Below are positions 28,629 through 38,009 of a DNA stretch of 64,000 nt, in pieces. The notes under the pieces were generated by a model that had not been told where the DNA came from, made no database searches, and saw nothing but the letters and a program-made list of their open reading frames with translations. A program made the translations under genes and the position numbers. The stretch spans positions 434,001 through 498,000 of the forward strand of contig NZ_WIDQ01000001.1 of assembly GCF_009495745.1 (NCBI RefSeq). The letters are read 5' to 3'. The DNA comes from Niveispirillum sp. SYP-B3756. GTDB lineage: Bacteria > Pseudomonadota > Alphaproteobacteria > Azospirillales > Azospirillaceae. Numbering within the stretch: position 1 is the first letter of the stretch; each line of letters starts with the position of its first letter.

Positions 28629-28796
28629 TAGCGGCCACTAAAAGGTGCGGGATATACTGGCTGGTTGCAGAACCATTCTGTAGCCAGCCGGTATAGGTAC
28701 TTAGCCGATAAGATGATACGCGCTCTTGGTCGCATTGACCGACGGGTGGGAACGGGGGATAAAATAGCGCTTCAATAAGAATGGAGCCTAATCCCT

Positions 28797-29189
28797 ATGC
28801 GTACCCCCGCCCGCATGATGATCGCTGCCTTTACCACAGCCCTGGCCCTGACCGCCGGCATCTCCGCCGCCCAGGCCGCTGGCGACCCGGCCAAGGGTGA
28901 AAAGGTCTTCACCCGCTGCAAGGTCTGCCACGCGGTGGAAGCCAATGCGCCCAAGAAGGTTGGCCCGCCGCTGCACGGGCTGTTCGGCCGTCACACCGCC
29001 AGCATCGAAGGCTTCGCCTATTCCGAAGCACTGAAGAAGGCCGATTTCGTCTGGAGCCAGGACAAGCTGGACCAGTGGCTGACCAAGCCGCAGGCCTTCC
29101 TGCCCGGCAACAAGATGGCCTTCCCCGGCGTGCCCAACCCGGAAGACCGCGCCGACCTGATCGCCTATCTGGAACAGGCGACCAAGTAA
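28797..29189 (+). CDS. Class I cytochrome c (soluble, periplasmic)
   Basis: The 130-residue precursor has a signal peptide ending SAAQAA near residue 27. The mature 100-residue protein carries one haem site CKVCH near 42-46 and the axial methionine in NKMAFPGV near 106-108, with the typical GPPLHGLFGR between them. It resembles the mitochondrial-type/c2 family of electron carriers and needs the Ccm system encoded at 49.6-55.8 kb. A GGAG sequence lies about 12 bases before the start. A palindromic repeat begins 5 bases past the stop. Confidence 0.95.
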   Translation: MRTPARMMIAAFTTALALTAGISAAQAAGDPAKGEKVFTRCKVCHAVEANAPKKVGPPLHGLFGRHTASIEGFAYSEALKKADFVWSQDKLDQWLTKPQAFLPGNKMAFPGVPNPEDRADLIAYLEQATK

Positions 29190-29194
29190 TAACA

Positions 29195-29349
29195 ATCCCC
29201 CTTGATCGTGACCGATCAAGGGGGATTTCGCGTTCCCTCATGCGCCGGGCGGCGGCATTCGCCGCCTTGGCTTACGGCACCACGTGGTGCCGGGCTGGCG
29301 GTCGCCAGCCTTCAATCTGCCAAGGCGCAATCCCTCGGCGGGTTGGTAT
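29195..29349. repeat. Palindromic dispersed repeat, copy A
   Basis: This is one of three full copies of a 153-161-bp element (others at 43801 and 60066; partial copy at 51524). It begins with a perfect 13-bp stem ATCCCCCTTGATC/GATCAAGGGGGAT around GTGACC, which may also terminate the cytochrome gene. The later hairpins are GGCGGC/GCCGCC, GGCACC/GGTGCC and GGCTGGCG/CGCCAGCC, with the conserved spacer TTGGCTTACG between hairpins 2 and 3. It ends CGGCGGGTTGGTAT. The fifth stem is decayed in this copy. Confidence 0.85.
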
Positions 29350-29370
29350 GATACAGACTTGCCTTGATCG

Positions 29371-29406
29371 CCGTGCTGGCCCCATTTCAGAATGGGGTCA
29401 ACACGG
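29371..29406. repeat. Imperfect inverted repeat downstream of copy A
   Basis: CCGTGCTGGCCCCATT and AATGGGGTCAACACGG pair around a TCAG loop, with one mismatch and one wobble. It sits between repeat copy A and the convergent stop codon at 29423, and may be the terminator of the DUF2087 gene, although it lacks a T-tract. Confidence 0.5.
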
Positions 29407-29422
29407 TCGCAGGCGTCGCTAT

Positions 29423-30007
29423 TCAACCGGCGCGCCGCCCAACCGGCGCGGAATCCGGCGTCACCGGTCGCTTTGTAAGATACCGCATCAGGGCCAGCGC
29501 ATCGGGCGGCGGCTGGCGTTCCAGGCGGCGGTAATCCCGGCAATCCAGCGTGCGGGACATCAGATCCTGTTCCACCATTTCCCGCCGCAAGAGCGCCGGA
29601 TCGCCGAAATGATGTTCAGCGCGCAGCAGATCGCTGATCTGCCGCTCGGTGAAACTCTGCCGCGCCGGGATGCGTGACCACAGCACCCACAGCACCACCT
29701 GCTGTTCATTGAATTTCGGCGGCCAGCGGACCAGCAGCCCCTTTGCATCAAAATGCCGGGCGATGCGGCGGACGCGGGCATAATCCACCTCCACCACCGG
29801 TGCGGGTGGCGCAGGGTTTTCCAGTTTTTCATGCGCCGCCATCTGGGCGCGGAAATGCTGGAAATTGCGATAGCCTGCCCCGCGCGCCAGCATGTTCAGC
29901 AGGCTGACATGACCAAAGGGACCGGGCTGATCGGACAATTGTTGTTTGAGTGAGCGGGCCAGGTTGGAAATATCCGCCACCTGGAACGGCATGGCATTCT
30001 TCGACAT
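29423..30007 (-). CDS. DUF2087 domain protein
   Basis: The 194-residue protein has an N-terminal helical segment (FQVADISNLARSLKQQL, GHVSLLNMLARGAGYRNFQHF), common in this subgroup, and a C-terminal DUF2087 domain from about 92 to 165 with FDAKGLLVRWPPK, FTERQISDLLRAEHHFGD and ALLRREMVEQDL. DUF2087 proteins are small predicted DNA-binding regulators of unknown target. I choose the ATG at 30007, preceded by TTGAGGA, over an upstream GTG/TTG-type extension to 30100. Its downstream neighbour is repeat copy A. Confidence 0.87.
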   Translation of the reverse strand: MSKNAMPFQVADISNLARSLKQQLSDQPGPFGHVSLLNMLARGAGYRNFQHFRAQMAAHEKLENPAPPAPVVEVDYARVRRIARHFDAKGLLVRWPPKFNEQQVVLWVLWSRIPARQSFTERQISDLLRAEHHFGDPALLRREMVEQDLMSRTLDCRDYRRLERQPPPDALALMRYLTKRPVTPDSAPVGRRAG

Positions 30008-30275
30008 GACAACATCCTCAACAGATATCACCCGTGCCGCATAATTTCCGCCCAAAAGGGCTGAAAGCCGGTGGTCGCCAACTTGCCGACGCGCGGACAC
30101 AGGAGATCCATCAGGATCGGTGTCGGGAGTCGTTGCGGAAGAATCGGTTGAAAAACGCCGATGGCAGGTCTAGCGCCCCTGTTGACAACAGGGATGGCGA
30201 CGCCTGGGTGAACTGCCGACCAGGCGGGAGAATAACAACCCTGCGAGCATAGGGCAAGGGCGTGAGATTGTACCC

Positions 30276-32579
30276 TTACCCAATCCGCACCCCATGGTCA
30301 CGCGCATAAGCCCGCAGCCGCGCGCGGACGGAGCGGTCGGGCAGGTTGTAGAGCGTTTCCATATAGCCCTGCAAAGCCCCTACCTGCAGCGAGCGCACCA
30401 TCGCCTTCACCTCAAAGAAGGCCGGGGCCGACATGGACAGGCGGCGCAGGCCCACCCCCAGCAGAGCCATGGCATCCAGCGGGCGACTGGCCATTTCCCC
30501 GCACAGCGACAGCGACACATTGGCCGCGTGGCACTTCACCACCAACATGCGCAGCACCCGCAGCAGGGCGGGCGACAGCAGGTCATAGCGGTTATTCATC
30601 ATCGGGTTGCCCCGATCCGAGGCGTACAGATACTGCAACAGGTCGTTGGAGCCGATGGACATGAAATCGATCAGCGGCAGCAGCGCGTCCAGCTGGAACA
30701 GCAGCGCCGGCACCTCCATCATCACGCCCACTTTCAGCAGGCTGGGGGCCGGCTCGCCATTTTCCGTCAGGCGGCGGATTTCCATATCCAGCATGTGGCG
30801 GGCCTGCACGAACTCGGCCACCTGTGCCACCATGGGAAACATCACCCGCAATTCGCGCCCGCCCGCCGCACGCAGCATGGCGCGCAACTGCTTGCGCAAC
30901 ATCGACGGCCGGTCCAGCCCGATGCGGATGGCGCGCCAGCCCAAGGCCGGGTTTTCCTCCCCCAGCTCCGGGAAATAGGGCAGCGTCTTGTCGCCGCCGA
31001 CATCCAGGGTGCGGAAGACCACCGGCTTGCCCTTGGCCTCATCCATCACCCGGCTGTAGGTTTCCAGCTGAGTGAGAACATCGGGATATGACGGGCGCAC
31101 CATGAAGGGAATTTCGGTGCGATAGAGCCCCACCCCTTCAGCACCCGTCGCTTCCAGATGCGGCAGGTCGATCAGCAGCCCGCAATTCAGCATCAGCTGC
31201 ACCGGCACCCCATCCTTGGTGACGGAGGGCACATCGCGCAGGCGGACGGATTCGGCGGCGCGCTGCTTGCGCACGGCCAGGCTGGTCAGGAAGGCTTCCT
31301 GGATATCGTCGGCCGGGCGGACAAAGACCTGCCCATGGTCGCCATCGACAATCAAAAAATCCAAGGGTTCCACGCGGCGCAGCACATCGGCCGCCTGTCC
31401 CACTACCGGGATATCCAGGGCGCGGGCGACGATGGCGACGTGGGAATAGGCGGAGCCTTCCTCCATCACCAGCCCGCGCAGGCGGCTGCGATCATAATCC
31501 AGCAATTCCGCCGGCCCCAGATTGCGGGCCACCAGGATGAATTCATCGGGCAAGGTGCCGCCGACAGCATCCACCGGCTTGCCGGCCAGATGCTGTAACA
31601 GCCGGTTGGTGATATCGTTCAGGTCCAGCAGCCGGTCGCGGATATAGGGGTCGGCCACCTGGGCCATGCGGGCGGAATTGTCATTCTGCACCCGCTGCAC
31701 CGCCGCTTCCGCCGTCAGGCCGGACCGGATCGCCTCCCGGATGCGGTTCAGCCAGCCGCGATCGGCCGCCACCATGCGGTAGGTCTGCATGATTTCCGCA
31801 TGTTCGCTGTCCGACTCGCCGACGGCGATCAGCATCTGGTCGATGGCGGAATGCATATTTTCCACCGCCCCCTTCAGCCGCGCCAGTTCGGCTTCCGGGT
31901 CATCGGCCACCATCTGGCGGATGGTCAGCTGCGGGCGGTGCAGCACGGCCAGCCCCATGGCCACGCCCCGGTTCAGGCTGATCCCTTCCAGGCGGGACGG
32001 CAGCAGCACCAGATCACTGGCCTGGGAGATTTCCCGACCGTCCACCAACTCGCCACCGGCCACCAGTTCGGCCACGATCATGGCGATGGTCTGCAGCGTC
32101 TCCACATCCTGTTCATCGTAATCACGCCGGTCCTTGTGCTGGATGGCCAGCACGCCGCGCACCCGGCCGCCGCGCAGAATGGGCACAGCCAGGAAACCGT
32201 TGAACGGGTCTTCCCCCGTTTCCGGTCGATAGGCGAAATTGGGATGGCTCTGCGCATTGGCCAGCGCCACGGGGCGGGCATGGGCGGCGACATCGCCGAT
32301 CAGGCCTTCACCCACCCGCATCCGGGTCTGGTGCACGGCATCGGGGTTCAGACCGATGGTGGCGAACAGCTCCAACACCTCACCGGCGCGCATGATGTAA
32401 CAGGAGCAGACATCGGCGGCCATTTCATGGGCGATGGTCTTGACGATCTTGTCCAACCGGTCCTGGGCGGACCCGTTGCCGGCCATGATATCGCGCAACC
32501 GGGCCAGCAGCCGGCGGGCACCGGCACCGGGGTTGCGGCCCTGCACCAGGGCACCCGCCGATATCGTCATCTCAACCAT
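30276..32579 (-). CDS. ptsP: PTS enzyme I-Ntr (phosphoenolpyruvate-protein phosphotransferase, PtsP)
   Basis: The 767-residue protein has a GAF domain (about 25-165), an enzyme I N-terminal region, a swivel domain with catalytic His near 380 in GSAYSHVAIVAR, and a PEP-binding barrel with SIGSNDLLQYLYASDR and the active-site Cys in LSLCGEMASRP. It starts the nitrogen PTS phosphorelay, passing phosphate from PEP to NPr and then EIIA-Ntr, which controls potassium, nitrogen and carbon responses. The GAF domain likely senses nitrogen metabolites. I use the ATG at 32579, which has AGAGGAA just upstream. In many alphaproteobacteria it follows lysC directly; here two genes separate them. Confidence 0.96.
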   Translation of the reverse strand: MVEMTISAGALVQGRNPGAGARRLLARLRDIMAGNGSAQDRLDKIVKTIAHEMAADVCSCYIMRAGEVLELFATIGLNPDAVHQTRMRVGEGLIGDVAAHARPVALANAQSHPNFAYRPETGEDPFNGFLAVPILRGGRVRGVLAIQHKDRRDYDEQDVETLQTIAMIVAELVAGGELVDGREISQASDLVLLPSRLEGISLNRGVAMGLAVLHRPQLTIRQMVADDPEAELARLKGAVENMHSAIDQMLIAVGESDSEHAEIMQTYRMVAADRGWLNRIREAIRSGLTAEAAVQRVQNDNSARMAQVADPYIRDRLLDLNDITNRLLQHLAGKPVDAVGGTLPDEFILVARNLGPAELLDYDRSRLRGLVMEEGSAYSHVAIVARALDIPVVGQAADVLRRVEPLDFLIVDGDHGQVFVRPADDIQEAFLTSLAVRKQRAAESVRLRDVPSVTKDGVPVQLMLNCGLLIDLPHLEATGAEGVGLYRTEIPFMVRPSYPDVLTQLETYSRVMDEAKGKPVVFRTLDVGGDKTLPYFPELGEENPALGWRAIRIGLDRPSMLRKQLRAMLRAAGGRELRVMFPMVAQVAEFVQARHMLDMEIRRLTENGEPAPSLLKVGVMMEVPALLFQLDALLPLIDFMSIGSNDLLQYLYASDRGNPMMNNRYDLLSPALLRVLRMLVVKCHAANVSLSLCGEMASRPLDAMALLGVGLRRLSMSAPAFFEVKAMVRSLQVGALQGYMETLYNLPDRSVRARLRAYARDHGVRIG

Positions 32580-32683
32580 GTTCCTCTGACCCACCCTGCG
32601 GGGCAGCGGCGTCACCGCCGCCTGATGGATGGATAGCAGGTTGGAACGGATTCGTCAGGCTTCTTAAGGGGGTTCCGTAACCG

Positions 32684-33769
32684 TTACCCCAGCAGCAGAT
32701 AGCCATTGCCCTCCACCATGCCGGTGGTGCTATTGACCTGTCCCAGGCCCAGCCCGGTCAGGGTCACGCTGGCATCAATCCGGCCATCCCCGGTCAGATC
32801 AATATGCCAGGTGGCCCCTTCAAAGCCGGCGGTGCCGGTGCGAACCGTCTCCACCACCCGGCTGACACCGTCCCGCCAGCCCCAGATGGTCACATTCTCC
32901 CCGGCGGTGAAATCGGTGACGGTGCTCCACACGGTCGTGCCGTTGGCACCATTTACACCGCGGCCATCGACGAAAAACTTGTCGGACCCGGCACCGCCGG
33001 TCAGAAAATTGGACCCGCGCCCACCATCAATAATGTCATCCCCCAAACCAGAATCCACCGCATCATTGCCTTCAAGGGCATTGATCAGGTCATTGCCGGT
33101 GGTGCCCCGGATGACATCGTTGCCGGTTGATCCAGCGAAGCTCCATTGCAGACCGAAACTGCCATCCGTCGGACGGGGGGTAGCAATCTTATCGTTAGCC
33201 ATCATCTGGCGGGAAGGATCGAAGCTGTTGGAATCGACGACCGTCCCAGCCGCACGATAGTGCTGCTCAATCTCTTGACGCAGTTGGGTCGCACCCGAAG
33301 CCCCCAGGAACTCAGCCGAAACATTTCCGATATAGCTGCCACTATCCAGGATCGTTTCTTTAAATTCGTTAAAACTCATCCATTCAAAGCCAGTAAGAAA
33401 TGTACCAATTCGCCAATTCTCGATAATGTTTTCAGGGCGAAGCCAATCCAGTATCAAGATTGCTTGATCTGTTTTGGTATTTAAAATCAGCAAATGGCGA
33501 TTATCCACCGTCGCCGCCGCATTGGAAAAATAAAGAAACCCGTCATCCATCCACCGATCATCGGGATCATTGCCATTTTCTAAAATCAGAACAGTTTCAA
33601 TATGACCAGAATTCGCCTTATAGGTATCGGAGCCACGGCCACCGATCAGCACACTACCAAAATATGAGCTACTGGCCTCCAGCGTATCGTTGCCATCCCC
33701 GCCCAGCAATCGCTGGTCACTCGCTGATGCGCGGAGATTATCGGCCGCAGCCGTACCGTAGATATCCAT
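32684..33769 (-). CDS. RTX (haemolysin-type calcium-binding repeat) protein
   Basis: The 361-residue protein has GGDGNDTLEA near residue 23, GGRGSDTY near 43, and a block near 213-260 (STGNDVIRG, TGNDLINALEGNDAVDSGLGDDIIDGGRGSNF, GGAGSDKF) that are calcium-binding nonapeptide repeats. No signal peptide is visible; secretion by a type I exporter through the C-terminus would be expected, but no exporter is nearby. A segment of about 150 residues between the repeat blocks is AT-richer than its neighbours and matches nothing I know. The start follows GAGGCGAA. The family ranges from toxins to adhesins and no enzymatic domain is visible. Confidence 0.85.
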   Translation of the reverse strand: MDIYGTAAADNLRASASDQRLLGGDGNDTLEASSSYFGSVLIGGRGSDTYKANSGHIETVLILENGNDPDDRWMDDGFLYFSNAAATVDNRHLLILNTKTDQAILILDWLRPENIIENWRIGTFLTGFEWMSFNEFKETILDSGSYIGNVSAEFLGASGATQLRQEIEQHYRAAGTVVDSNSFDPSRQMMANDKIATPRPTDGSFGLQWSFAGSTGNDVIRGTTGNDLINALEGNDAVDSGLGDDIIDGGRGSNFLTGGAGSDKFFVDGRGVNGANGTTVWSTVTDFTAGENVTIWGWRDGVSRVVETVRTGTAGFEGATWHIDLTGDGRIDASVTLTGLGLGQVNSTTGMVEGNGYLLLG

Positions 33770-33857
33770 TTCGCCTCACAACTGCACACCGTTATTTTAT
33801 GACGGAGCTTACAGCATGTGGTGGCGAAATTCACCCTCTTACGAGAAATAATACAAC

Positions 33858-33863
33858 ATTATA
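33858..33863 (-). promoter_or_regulatory. Candidate -10 element (TATAAT) of the RTX gene
   Basis: A consensus TATAAT lies on the reverse strand about 90 bases upstream of the RTX start, inside a 120-bp AT-rich gap. No good -35 is found at the usual spacing, so an activator may be needed, or the match may be chance. Confidence 0.3.
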
Positions 33864-33893
33864 GATACTTTATCTCAAAACACTCCCCTGCTA

Positions 33894-34919
33894 TCACCGG
33901 CGCCGCGTCAGCGCCGCTTCCGCCTGTTCCACCAGTTCGGCCAGAATCTCTGCCACCGGTTGTTCCTTCGTCACCATGCCGACCGACTGGCCCGCCATCA
34001 GGGAACCGTTTTCCACGTCGCCCTCAATCACCGCGCGGCGCAACGCACCTGCCCAGTAATGTTCGATCTCCAGCTGGGCTTCCTTCTGGTCCAGTTCGCC
34101 TGCATCAAAGCGGGCGATCACTTCCCGCTGCTTTTCCATGAAGCGCTTGGTGCCTTCATTTTGCAGCGCGCGCACGGGGATGACGGGGAAGCGGGCATCC
34201 AGCGCCACCGAGGCCAGCGCATCGCGGGCACTGCCCCGGATGAAAGCCTGCTTGAATTTGGGATGCGCCCGGCATTCGCTGGCGCAGACGAAGCGGGTGC
34301 CCAACTGCACCCCGGCCGCCCCCATTTCCAGATAGGAGACGACGGCGTCACCGCGCCCGATGCCGCCGGCCACAAAGACCGGCACATCGCGGATTTCCGG
34401 CAAAATCTCCTGCGCCAGCACAGAGGTGGAGACGGGGCCGATATGGCCGCCAGCCTCCGACCCTTCGATGACGATGGCATCGGCGCCGCTGCGGATCAGC
34501 TTCTTGGCGATCACCAGGGCGGGGGCGAAGCACATCACCCGCGCGCCCCCATCGCGCGCCGCCTTGATGGCGGTGGCGGGCGGCAACCCGCCGGCCAGCA
34601 CGATATGCCCCACCTTCTCTTCCAGGCAGACCTGGACCAACGGGTCCAACTGCGGATGCAGGGTGATCAAATTGACGCCGAAGGGCTTGGTGGTCAGCGC
34701 CTGGGTGGCCTGAATTTCCGCCCGCAACAGATCAGGCGACATGGAACCGGACGCGATCACGCCGAACCCGCCGGCATTGGAAATGGCCGCCACCAGATTG
34801 CGATCGGACACCCAGGTCATGGCCCCGCCCATGATGGCCAGTTCCGTGCCCAGATAGTCGCGGCCGCGTGCCCAGAGTTGATCCAGCCGTTCCCGTGCCG
34901 CCATGACGCCCATAACCAT
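33894..34919 (-). CDS. NAD(P)H-dependent flavin oxidoreductase / nitronate monooxygenase-like protein
   Basis: The 341-residue protein is a TIM-barrel flavoenzyme of the nitronate monooxygenase/FabK-like family. FMN-binding features include GGAMTWVS near residue 30, NAGGFGVIASGS, the EGSEAGGHIG phosphate loop near 155, and GGIGRGDAV near 185 followed by QLGTRFV. Members oxidise nitronates or reduce enoyl or quinone substrates, and the substrate cannot be settled here. The ATG at 34919 follows GGAAGG; other in-frame ATGs lie close by. It lies downstream of lysC with an intervening hairpin. Confidence 0.88.
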   Translation of the reverse strand: MVMGVMAARERLDQLWARGRDYLGTELAIMGGAMTWVSDRNLVAAISNAGGFGVIASGSMSPDLLRAEIQATQALTTKPFGVNLITLHPQLDPLVQVCLEEKVGHIVLAGGLPPATAIKAARDGGARVMCFAPALVIAKKLIRSGADAIVIEGSEAGGHIGPVSTSVLAQEILPEIRDVPVFVAGGIGRGDAVVSYLEMGAAGVQLGTRFVCASECRAHPKFKQAFIRGSARDALASVALDARFPVIPVRALQNEGTKRFMEKQREVIARFDAGELDQKEAQLEIEHYWAGALRRAVIEGDVENGSLMAGQSVGMVTKEQPVAEILAELVEQAEAALTRRR

Positions 34920-34931
34920 TGGTCCTTCCAC

Positions 34932-34974
34932 AAAACAATACCGCCAATTCCCGATGTTTAGCGGGAATTGGCGG
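34932..34974 (-). terminator. Hairpin between lysC and the flavin oxidoreductase gene
   Basis: On the reverse strand CCGCCAATTCCCG pairs perfectly over 13 bp with CGGGAATTGGCGG across an 8-base loop and is followed by TATTGTTTTG. It resembles an intrinsic terminator that ends lysC transcription just before the next gene. Confidence 0.7.
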
Positions 34975-35066
34975 CGGTAACTAGCAAGCGATGACGACTA
35001 TTGCCATCGTCCAAAGGTAAAGCAGCCGTCCCTTCCGCTCATAGCGGCGGGGGCGACTGCAAAAAC

Positions 35067-36302
35067 TCAGGCCTTGTCCAGCCCGTAGGCGGTGTGCAGG
35101 GAGCGCAGCGCCAGTTCGGTATATTCCTCGGCGATCAGCACGGAGACCTTGATCTCGCTGGTGCTGATGACCTGGATGTTGATGCCGCGATCGGCCAGCG
35201 CCTTGAACATGCGCTGGGCGACACCGGCATGGGAGCGCATCCCGACGCCGATCACCGACACCTTCACCACATTGGCGTCGGAAACCAGACGGCGATATTT
35301 CAGCGTGTCCTTGGACTTTTCCAGCACCTGCACGGCACGATCCAGATCGGCCTTGCCCACGGTGAAGGTCATGTCGGTGGTGCGGCCATCTTCCGACACG
35401 TTCTGCACGATCATGTCGACATTGATGGCGGCATCCGTCAGCGGGCCGAAGATCGCGGCGGCGACGCCGGGTTGGTCTTCCACGCCCACCAGGGTGATCT
35501 TCGCTTCGTCCCGGCTATAGGCGATGCCGCTGACCAGTTCCTGTTCCACGATTTCATCCTCGTCCACGACCAGGGTGCCGGGAAGATCAGAGCCCGGCGC
35601 CTGTTCAAAGGTTGACAATACCTGCACCCGAACATGGTGCTTCATGGCCATTTCGACCGAGCGGGTCTGCAGAACCTTGGCGCCCAGCGACGCCATTTCC
35701 AGCATTTCTTCATACGTGACGCGGTGCAGCTTGCGCGCCGTCTTCACGATGCGCGGATCGGTCGTATAGACGCCATCCACGTCGGTATAGATATCGCAGC
35801 GATCCGCCTTCAAGGCGGCCGCCAGCGCCACGGCGGAGGTGTCGGAGCCACCACGGCCCAGCGTGGCGATACGCCCCGCCTCCGTCACGCCCTGGAAGCC
35901 GGCGACGACGCCGACCACGCCGCTGGACATGGCTGCCGACAGCGGCGTGGTATCGATGCGTTCGATGCGAGCCTTGCCATGCACCTCATCGGCGATCAGC
36001 GGGATCTGCCAGCCCTGCCACGAGCGGGCGGGGATGCCGATTTCCTGCAGGGCAATCGCCAGCAGGCCCGATGTCACCTGTTCGCCCGAGGCGACCACGG
36101 CATCATATTCGGCCTGGTCATGCACCTTGGCGATCTGGCGGCAATAATCCACCAGTTGATTGGTCACGCCGGACATGGCGGAGACGACCACCGCCACCTC
36201 GTGGCCGGCATCGACCTCCTGTTTGACCTTCTTGGCGACATTCTTGATGCGTTCGATATCGCCAACCGAAGTGCCACCGAATTTCAGGACAAGCCGCGCC
36301 AT
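35067..36302 (-). CDS. lysC: Aspartate kinase
   Basis: The 411-residue enzyme phosphorylates aspartate, the first step to lysine, methionine and threonine. It begins [15 protein letters not shown] with the kinase signature, has [16 protein letters not shown] near residue 150, and ends with two ACT domains (from about 262, [19 protein letters not shown], and about 345, [15 protein letters not shown]) that bind feedback inhibitors. The ATG at 36302 is required by the KFGGTSV alignment; the frame extends upstream to 36356 but without homology. A hairpin terminator follows its stop. Confidence 0.97.
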   Translation of the reverse strand: MARLVLKFGGTSVGDIERIKNVAKKVKQEVDAGHEVAVVVSAMSGVTNQLVDYCRQIAKVHDQAEYDAVVASGEQVTSGLLAIALQEIGIPARSWQGWQIPLIADEVHGKARIERIDTTPLSAAMSSGVVGVVAGFQGVTEAGRIATLGRGGSDTSAVALAAALKADRCDIYTDVDGVYTTDPRIVKTARKLHRVTYEEMLEMASLGAKVLQTRSVEMAMKHHVRVQVLSTFEQAPGSDLPGTLVVDEDEIVEQELVSGIAYSRDEAKITLVGVEDQPGVAAAIFGPLTDAAINVDMIVQNVSEDGRTTDMTFTVGKADLDRAVQVLEKSKDTLKYRRLVSDANVVKVSVIGVGMRSHAGVAQRMFKALADRGINIQVISTSEIKVSVLIAEEYTELALRSLHTAYGLDKA

Positions 36303-36342
36303 AACGCCATTCCATAGGGGATAGGGTCGAATAGGGTCGCCC

Positions 36343-36759
36343 ATGACGGTCGCCATCGGCTATATCCGACAGGCAAGCCGCTGGGGGCGGCTATCCATAC
36401 TCTGGCAGAAAATTGCGCGCAAGCGACCAGTTACCGCAACAAAGGCAAGGCAGGCATGGCGCCACCCCTTGCCACAGAGCCAACGGACCCTTGTTGTGAC
36501 CGCACCGAAGAAATCCCTTGTCACCCTGACCGAATGGGCCACGGGCAAGCAATTCAGCCCCGGCACCCGCGTGCCGGTGATCGTTCTGGAACTGCTGTTG
36601 TTCGCAGGCATTGCCATCGGCGTGATGCTGGGCAGCCGCGCCCTGATCCCGGATATCGCCGATCGTCCGGTTTTGCAGGGGACCATCAACCTGATCACCA
36701 TTTTCATCTGGTCCCTGCTCTACGCCAAGGCCCAGCGCCGTTCCCCACCGGGGAAATGA
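36343..36759 (+). CDS. Small membrane protein, unknown (start uncertain)
   Basis: The 138-residue frame has two hydrophobic segments near its C-terminal half: VIVLELLLFAGIAIGVML near residue 80 and INLITIFIWSLLYAKAQ near 115. The first 50 residues are basic and may not be translated; a GTG at 36496 (VTAPKKS) is an alternative start nearer the conserved-looking part. It diverges from lysC. No family is recognised and the support is mainly the hydrophobic pattern and codon composition. Confidence 0.4.
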   Translation: MTVAIGYIRQASRWGRLSILWQKIARKRPVTATKARQAWRHPLPQSQRTLVVTAPKKSLVTLTEWATGKQFSPGTRVPVIVLELLLFAGIAIGVMLGSRALIPDIADRPVLQGTINLITIFIWSLLYAKAQRRSPPGK

Positions 36760-36782
36760 TAAGGCAAAGGACGCCTTCCGTC

Positions 36783-37337
36783 TCAGCATCCACCCGGCCA
36801 GCCGGGGCGCAGGCGGGCCATGGCGATGGTGTCAACATAGGTGCCATCACGGAAGGCATGGGCACGATGCCGCCCTTCCTCCACAAAGCCGAAACGGCGA
36901 TAAAGCCGCAACGCCGGCTCATTATCGGCAAAGACGGTCAGTTCCACCCGGCCGATATCCAGCCAACGGTCGGCCGCCTCCAACAGCGCGTCCAGCAGGG
37001 CCGCCCCGATGCCCTTAGCGTGATGCGCATCATGCACGCCCATGCCCAGAATGGCGCAATGCCGCCGCCTTCCCATCTGCCGCAGCAGATCGGCGGAACC
37101 GACCAGCGCGCCATCCAGCAGCGCCACCAGCGCCAGATCGTCCGGGTTTTGCCGTTCCAGCCAGGACCGCACAGCATCGGGGTTGGGAAAAGGTGGACGC
37201 AGGGTGCCATGGCGCAACAGGGGCAGGCTGGTCATGGCCGCCAGTTCATCAGCATCGCTGACACGCCGGGCCCGCAGCCACAGGCCCGGCGGGCCATGGC
37301 GGGCGGGGCTGCATCCGGGCGGCGGCGGGGTGGTCAC
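36783..37337 (-). CDS. GNAT-family N-acetyltransferase
   Basis: The 184-residue protein has the acetyl-CoA binding pattern of GNAT enzymes: GMGVHDAHHAKGIGAALLDAL near 98-119, VELTVFADNEPALRLYRRFGF near 132 and the C-terminal EGRHRAHAFRDGTYVDTIAM. The last segment resembles acetyltransferases acting on amino acids or small amines (YhhY-like), but the substrate is unknown. It starts within the trpF stop codon (ATGA overlap), so it is translationally coupled to trpF and pyrF. Confidence 0.88.
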   Translation of the reverse strand: MTTPPPPGCSPARHGPPGLWLRARRVSDADELAAMTSLPLLRHGTLRPPFPNPDAVRSWLERQNPDDLALVALLDGALVGSADLLRQMGRRRHCAILGMGVHDAHHAKGIGAALLDALLEAADRWLDIGRVELTVFADNEPALRLYRRFGFVEEGRHRAHAFRDGTYVDTIAMARLRPGWPGGC

Positions 37338-38005
37338 GCCCCCTGCCCCGCCGCCGCAACGGCAGTCAGAAACTCCCGGATGCGGGTGACGCTTTTCACG
37401 CCCGGCCGTTCCTCCACGCCAGACGACACATCCACCGCATCGGCCCCGGTGATGGCGATGGCCGCCGCCACATTCTCCGGGTCCAGCCCGCCGGACAGCA
37501 TCCAGGGCTTGTCCCAGCGCCGGCCGGCCAGCAGGCGCCAGTCAAACGACAGGCCATTGCCGCCCGGCAGCATACCCGCCACATTCTTCGGGGGCTTGGC
37601 ATCAAACAGCAGCCGGTCCACCACCGGCACATAGGCTGAAGCCGCTTCCAGATCGGCTTCGTCGGCCACCTTCAGCGCCTTCATCACCGGCAGGCCATAA
37701 CGGCTGCGGATTTCCGCCACGCGGGCCGGATTTTCCTCCCCATGCAACTGGATCATGTCCAGCGGCACGCGGGCGATGGTTTCATCCAGCAGCGCATCTG
37801 CCGGGTCGACGAACAGGCCCACGGTGCGGGTGCCGGTGCCCACCATGCGCGCCAGGTCGGCCGCAATGGCCAGTTCCACATGGCGTGGGGAGCGGGGAAA
37901 GAAGACCAGCCCGATATAGCGCGCCCCGCCATCCAGGGCGGCACGCAGCGCATCCGGGTGGTTGATGCCGCAAATCTTCGCCTGAATTTTCAGCGGACCG
38001 GCCAT
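37334..38005 (-). CDS. trpF: Phosphoribosylanthranilate isomerase
   Basis: The 223-residue protein isomerises phosphoribosylanthranilate in tryptophan synthesis. It shows the family features KICGINHPDAL near residue 10 with the catalytic Cys, LVFFPRSPRHV near 32, and VDRLLFDAKP with an Asp near 130, then SGGLDPENVA near 172. The gene lies between pyrF (4 bases upstream) and the GNAT gene (4-base overlap). In related genomes trpB and trpA usually follow trpF; here they do not. Confidence 0.95.
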   Translation of the reverse strand: MAGPLKIQAKICGINHPDALRAALDGGARYIGLVFFPRSPRHVELAIAADLARMVGTGTRTVGLFVDPADALLDETIARVPLDMIQLHGEENPARVAEIRSRYGLPVMKALKVADEADLEAASAYVPVVDRLLFDAKPPKNVAGMLPGGNGLSFDWRLLAGRRWDKPWMLSGGLDPENVAAAIAITGADAVDVSSGVEERPGVKSVTRIREFLTAVAAAGQGA

Positions 38006-38009
38006 CGGA

